A stretch of DNA of 64,000 bases from contig NZ_CP102950.1 in NCBI RefSeq assembly GCF_024741795.1, positions 3,720,001 to 3,784,000 on the forward strand. Direction: 5' to 3'. Origin of the DNA: Arthrobacter sp. CJ23 (GTDB taxonomy: Bacteria; Actinomycetota; Actinomycetes; Actinomycetales; Micrococcaceae). The position numbers were made by a program, and so were the translations under genes. Below the pieces are notes generated by a model that searched no databases, was not told the origin of the DNA, and saw only the letters and a list, made by a program, of their open reading frames with translations. Positions 62,460-64,000 of this stretch are shown one piece after another; within the stretch, counting starts at the first letter, position 1; each line of letters opens with the position of its first letter.

Positions 62460-63290
62460 ATGGGCAACTACTACTACCCCCAGGGCGGCCTGCCGCCGCA
62501 GACCCACCTCACCACGGAGCGTGCGATCGTCAAGGAGGCCTACACGGTCATCCCCAAGGGCGTGATGACGGACATCGTCACCAGCAACCTGCCGGGCTTC
62601 ACCAACACCCGCTCCTGGATCATTGCCCGGCCGATCTCGGGCTTCGCCACCACCTTCTCGCAGCTGATCGTCGAGATCGCCGCGGGCGGCGGCGCCCCGA
62701 AGGCCGAGTTCGAGGCCGGCGTCGAAGGCGTCATCTTCGTCACCAAGGGCAAGGTCAACCTGAGCCTCGAGGGGGAACTGCACCAACTCGAAGAAGGCGG
62801 CTACGCCTACCTCGCCGCCGGTTCGGAGTGGGGCCTGGAGAACGTCTCGGACGACATCGTCTCCTTCCACTGGATCCGCAAGGCCTACGAGCGCCTCGAA
62901 GGGTACGAGGCCAAGTCCTTCGTCACCAACGAGAAGGACGTGGAGCCGACCTCCATGCCGGACACCGACGACGTCTGGAAGACCACCCGCTTCACGGACT
63001 CCAACGACCTGGCCCACGACATGCAGGTCAACATCGTCACCTTCCAGCCGGGCGGCGTCATCCCCTTCCCGGAGACCCACGTCATGGAGCACGGCCTGTA
63101 CGTGCTCGAGGGCAAGGCCATGTACTTGCTCAACAACGACTGGGTGGAGGTTGAGGCGGGCGACTTCATGTGGCTGCGCGCGTTCTGCCCGCAGGCGTGC
63201 TACGCCGGCGGTCCCGGCCAGTTCCGCTACCTGCTCTACAAGGACATGAACCGCCAGGTCCGCCTCACCGGGGCCCCGCTGCCGGGCTAA
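62460..63290 (+). CDS. allE: (S)-ureidoglycine aminohydrolase
   Basis: A 276-residue bicupin releasing ammonia from ureidoglycine to form ureidoglycolate in the allantoin pathway. The metal site in the second cupin is visible: FPETHVMEHGLYVLEG (Glu, His, His) and FCPQACYAGG (Gln). The N-terminal cupin is degenerate. It is the last gene of the operon, 10 bases after the lyase-like gene, and a strong terminator follows. It is the most specific marker that this region handles allantoin. Confidence 0.94.
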   Translation: MGNYYYPQGGLPPQTHLTTERAIVKEAYTVIPKGVMTDIVTSNLPGFTNTRSWIIARPISGFATTFSQLIVEIAAGGGAPKAEFEAGVEGVIFVTKGKVNLSLEGELHQLEEGGYAYLAAGSEWGLENVSDDIVSFHWIRKAYERLEGYEAKSFVTNEKDVEPTSMPDTDDVWKTTRFTDSNDLAHDMQVNIVTFQPGGVIPFPETHVMEHGLYVLEGKAMYLLNNDWVEVEAGDFMWLRAFCPQACYAGGPGQFRYLLYKDMNRQVRLTGAPLPG

Positions 63291-63308
63291 TCCCGGGCTC
63301 CCTTAGAT

Positions 63309-63376
63309 CGAAACCGTGGCTGCGGCCCGGTTGCTGGGTTCCAGAACGCAGCAACCGGGCCGCACCCACGGTTTCG
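63309..63376. terminator. Terminator of the malic enzyme-allE operon
   Basis: CGAAACCGTGG (63309-63319) pairs with CCACGGTTTCG (63366-63376), continued inward by GCGGCCCGGTTGCTG with CAGCAACCGGGCCGC. This is a very long near-perfect hairpin shared with the convergent gene. Confidence 0.88.
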
Positions 63377-63380
63377 TCGT

Positions 63381-63695
63381 TTAAGGGTCTCGCCGAGCGG
63401 GGCGCTGCCTGCCGATCCGGTACCCCGCCCAAAACGCCAGGAGCAGCAGGCCCAGGGCCGCGACAACGATGCCGATCTGTGTCCCTTGGCTGACGAAGAT
63501 CGTGCCGTTCCCCGTGACGATCTTGTTGCTGAGCGGCGCATACGCAAACCAGCCGATGTCGCTCGTTGCGCTGTTCCACGCGAATACGCAGCCCGCCAGC
63601 ACCGCTGCCAGTCCCAGTATGGGCACGACGGCGGCAGAGGCCCTGCGGGCAGGCTTCGGTGTGGCATGTTCCCCATGAATGTTGTGTTCCCCCAT
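63381..63695 (-). CDS. Small two-span membrane protein
   Basis: A 104-residue hypothetical protein. A hydrophilic, His-rich N-terminus (MGEHNIHGEH) precedes one membrane segment (VVPILGLAAVLAGCVFAW). An extracellular loop of about 30 residues follows, then a second span (IGIVVAALGLLLLAFWAGYRIG) and a basic tail. The Cys falls inside the first span. Its function is unknown. It is divergent from the DinB-type gene. Confidence 0.7.
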   Translation of the reverse strand: MGEHNIHGEHATPKPARRASAAVVPILGLAAVLAGCVFAWNSATSDIGWFAYAPLSNKIVTGNGTIFVSQGTQIGIVVAALGLLLLAFWAGYRIGRQRPARRDP

Positions 63696-63769
63696 GCGCG
63701 CCAGCTTAGCCGTCTGTTCCCGCCGTCCGGCTCGCGGGTCTTGTCGGACCCCTTCGGTAGAGTGCAGCC

Positions 63770-64000
63770 ATGGATGACAAAGCGACGTTGCTCAGCTATT
63801 TGCGCCTGCGCCGGGCGGACCTGCTCGGCAAGCTCGATGGCCTGGGCGAATACGATGCCCGCAGGCCGATGACGCCCACGGGAACCAATCTGCTGGGCCT
63901 GGTGAAACATGTGGCCAGCGTGGAACTGGGGTACTTCGGGGAAACGTTCGGGCGTCCGAGCGGCCGGGACTTGCCGTGGTTTGCGGAGGATGCGGAGCCG
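63770..64000 (+). CDS. DinB-type (DUF664) protein, N-terminal part
   Basis: The first 77 residues of a DinB-superfamily four-helix-bundle protein: LLSYLRLRRADLLGKLDGLGEYDARRPMTPTGTNLLGLVKHVASVELGYFGETFGRPSG. The metal ligand His in VKHVA is present; the other ligands are beyond the window. Family members include thiol-dependent enzymes, but the role here cannot be set. It is cut by the window end. Confidence 0.85.
   Translation, partial: MDDKATLLSYLRLRRADLLGKLDGLGEYDARRPMTPTGTNLLGLVKHVASVELGYFGETFGRPSGRDLPWFAEDAEP

Overview
This window comes from a high-G+C actinobacterium, most likely an Arthrobacter/Pseudarthrobacter-type member of the Micrococcaceae. The gene content points there: a MarP-like protease, a GlxR-type CRP regulator, a uricase of the Arthrobacter kind, an actinobacterial two-domain NUDIX protein and GTG starts with AGGAGG-type ribosome binding sites. 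Most of the window is ordinary chromosome. One IS110-family insertion sequence lies at about 5.0-6.6 kb, and there is no CRISPR array or prophage.

Layout. 0-5 kb: endonuclease III (partial), a membrane protein, acetyl-CoA synthetase and a DeoR regulator. 5-6.6 kb: IS110 element. 6.7-14.7 kb: an alpha-galactoside locus made of a LacI repressor and a Gfo/Idh oxidoreductase, divergent from an ABC sugar importer and a GH36 alpha-galactosidase. 15-32.6 kb: housekeeping genes (AroQ, MarP, CRP/GlxR, NUDIX, RidA, penicillin-binding protein, metallophosphoesterase, a heterodimeric ABC exporter, tRNA-Pro, PurC, PurD, asparaginase). Inside it, at 27.0-28.7 kb, a secreted mini-precursor carrying four copies of the octapeptide IGNWPDPM is divergent from an HTH-TPR regulator. 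This looks like a multi-copy peptide pheromone with its RRNPP-like receptor and is the most novel item in the window.

32.7-63.3 kb: a large purine/allantoin/glyoxylate region. It contains a C4-dicarboxylate carrier, an SDR, an Asp/Glu-racemase-family protein, an NCS1 permease, a frameshifted pyruvate dehydrogenase E1 (aceE), a MobA-like nucleotidyltransferase, xanthine dehydrogenase (Moco/FeS fusion, FAD subunit, XdhC), NCS2 permeases, guanine and 8-oxoguanine deaminases, uricase, an IclR regulator, malic enzyme, malate synthase, a citrate-lyase-like protein and ureidoglycine aminohydrolase. Reading the intergenic DNA by eye, I find pairs of a 15-bp pseudo-palindrome (about TTYCACATYRYGRAA), the two copies always starting exactly 21 bp apart. 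They lie upstream of dctA, the NCS1 permease, aceE, guaD/8-oxoguanine deaminase, a small gene next to uricase, probably uricase, iclR and the malic-enzyme operon. This is good evidence for one local regulon, probably run by the IclR protein. It links purine breakdown to glyoxylate oxidation by malate synthase, malic enzyme and pyruvate dehydrogenase.

Several non-coding elements are also recorded: a structured leader upstream of guaD, a terminator in front of uricase, an intergenic element with interleaved inverted repeats at 17.65-17.85 kb, and two small families of dispersed inverted repeats. All functions are inferred from sequence patterns read by eye; no search or folding was run.
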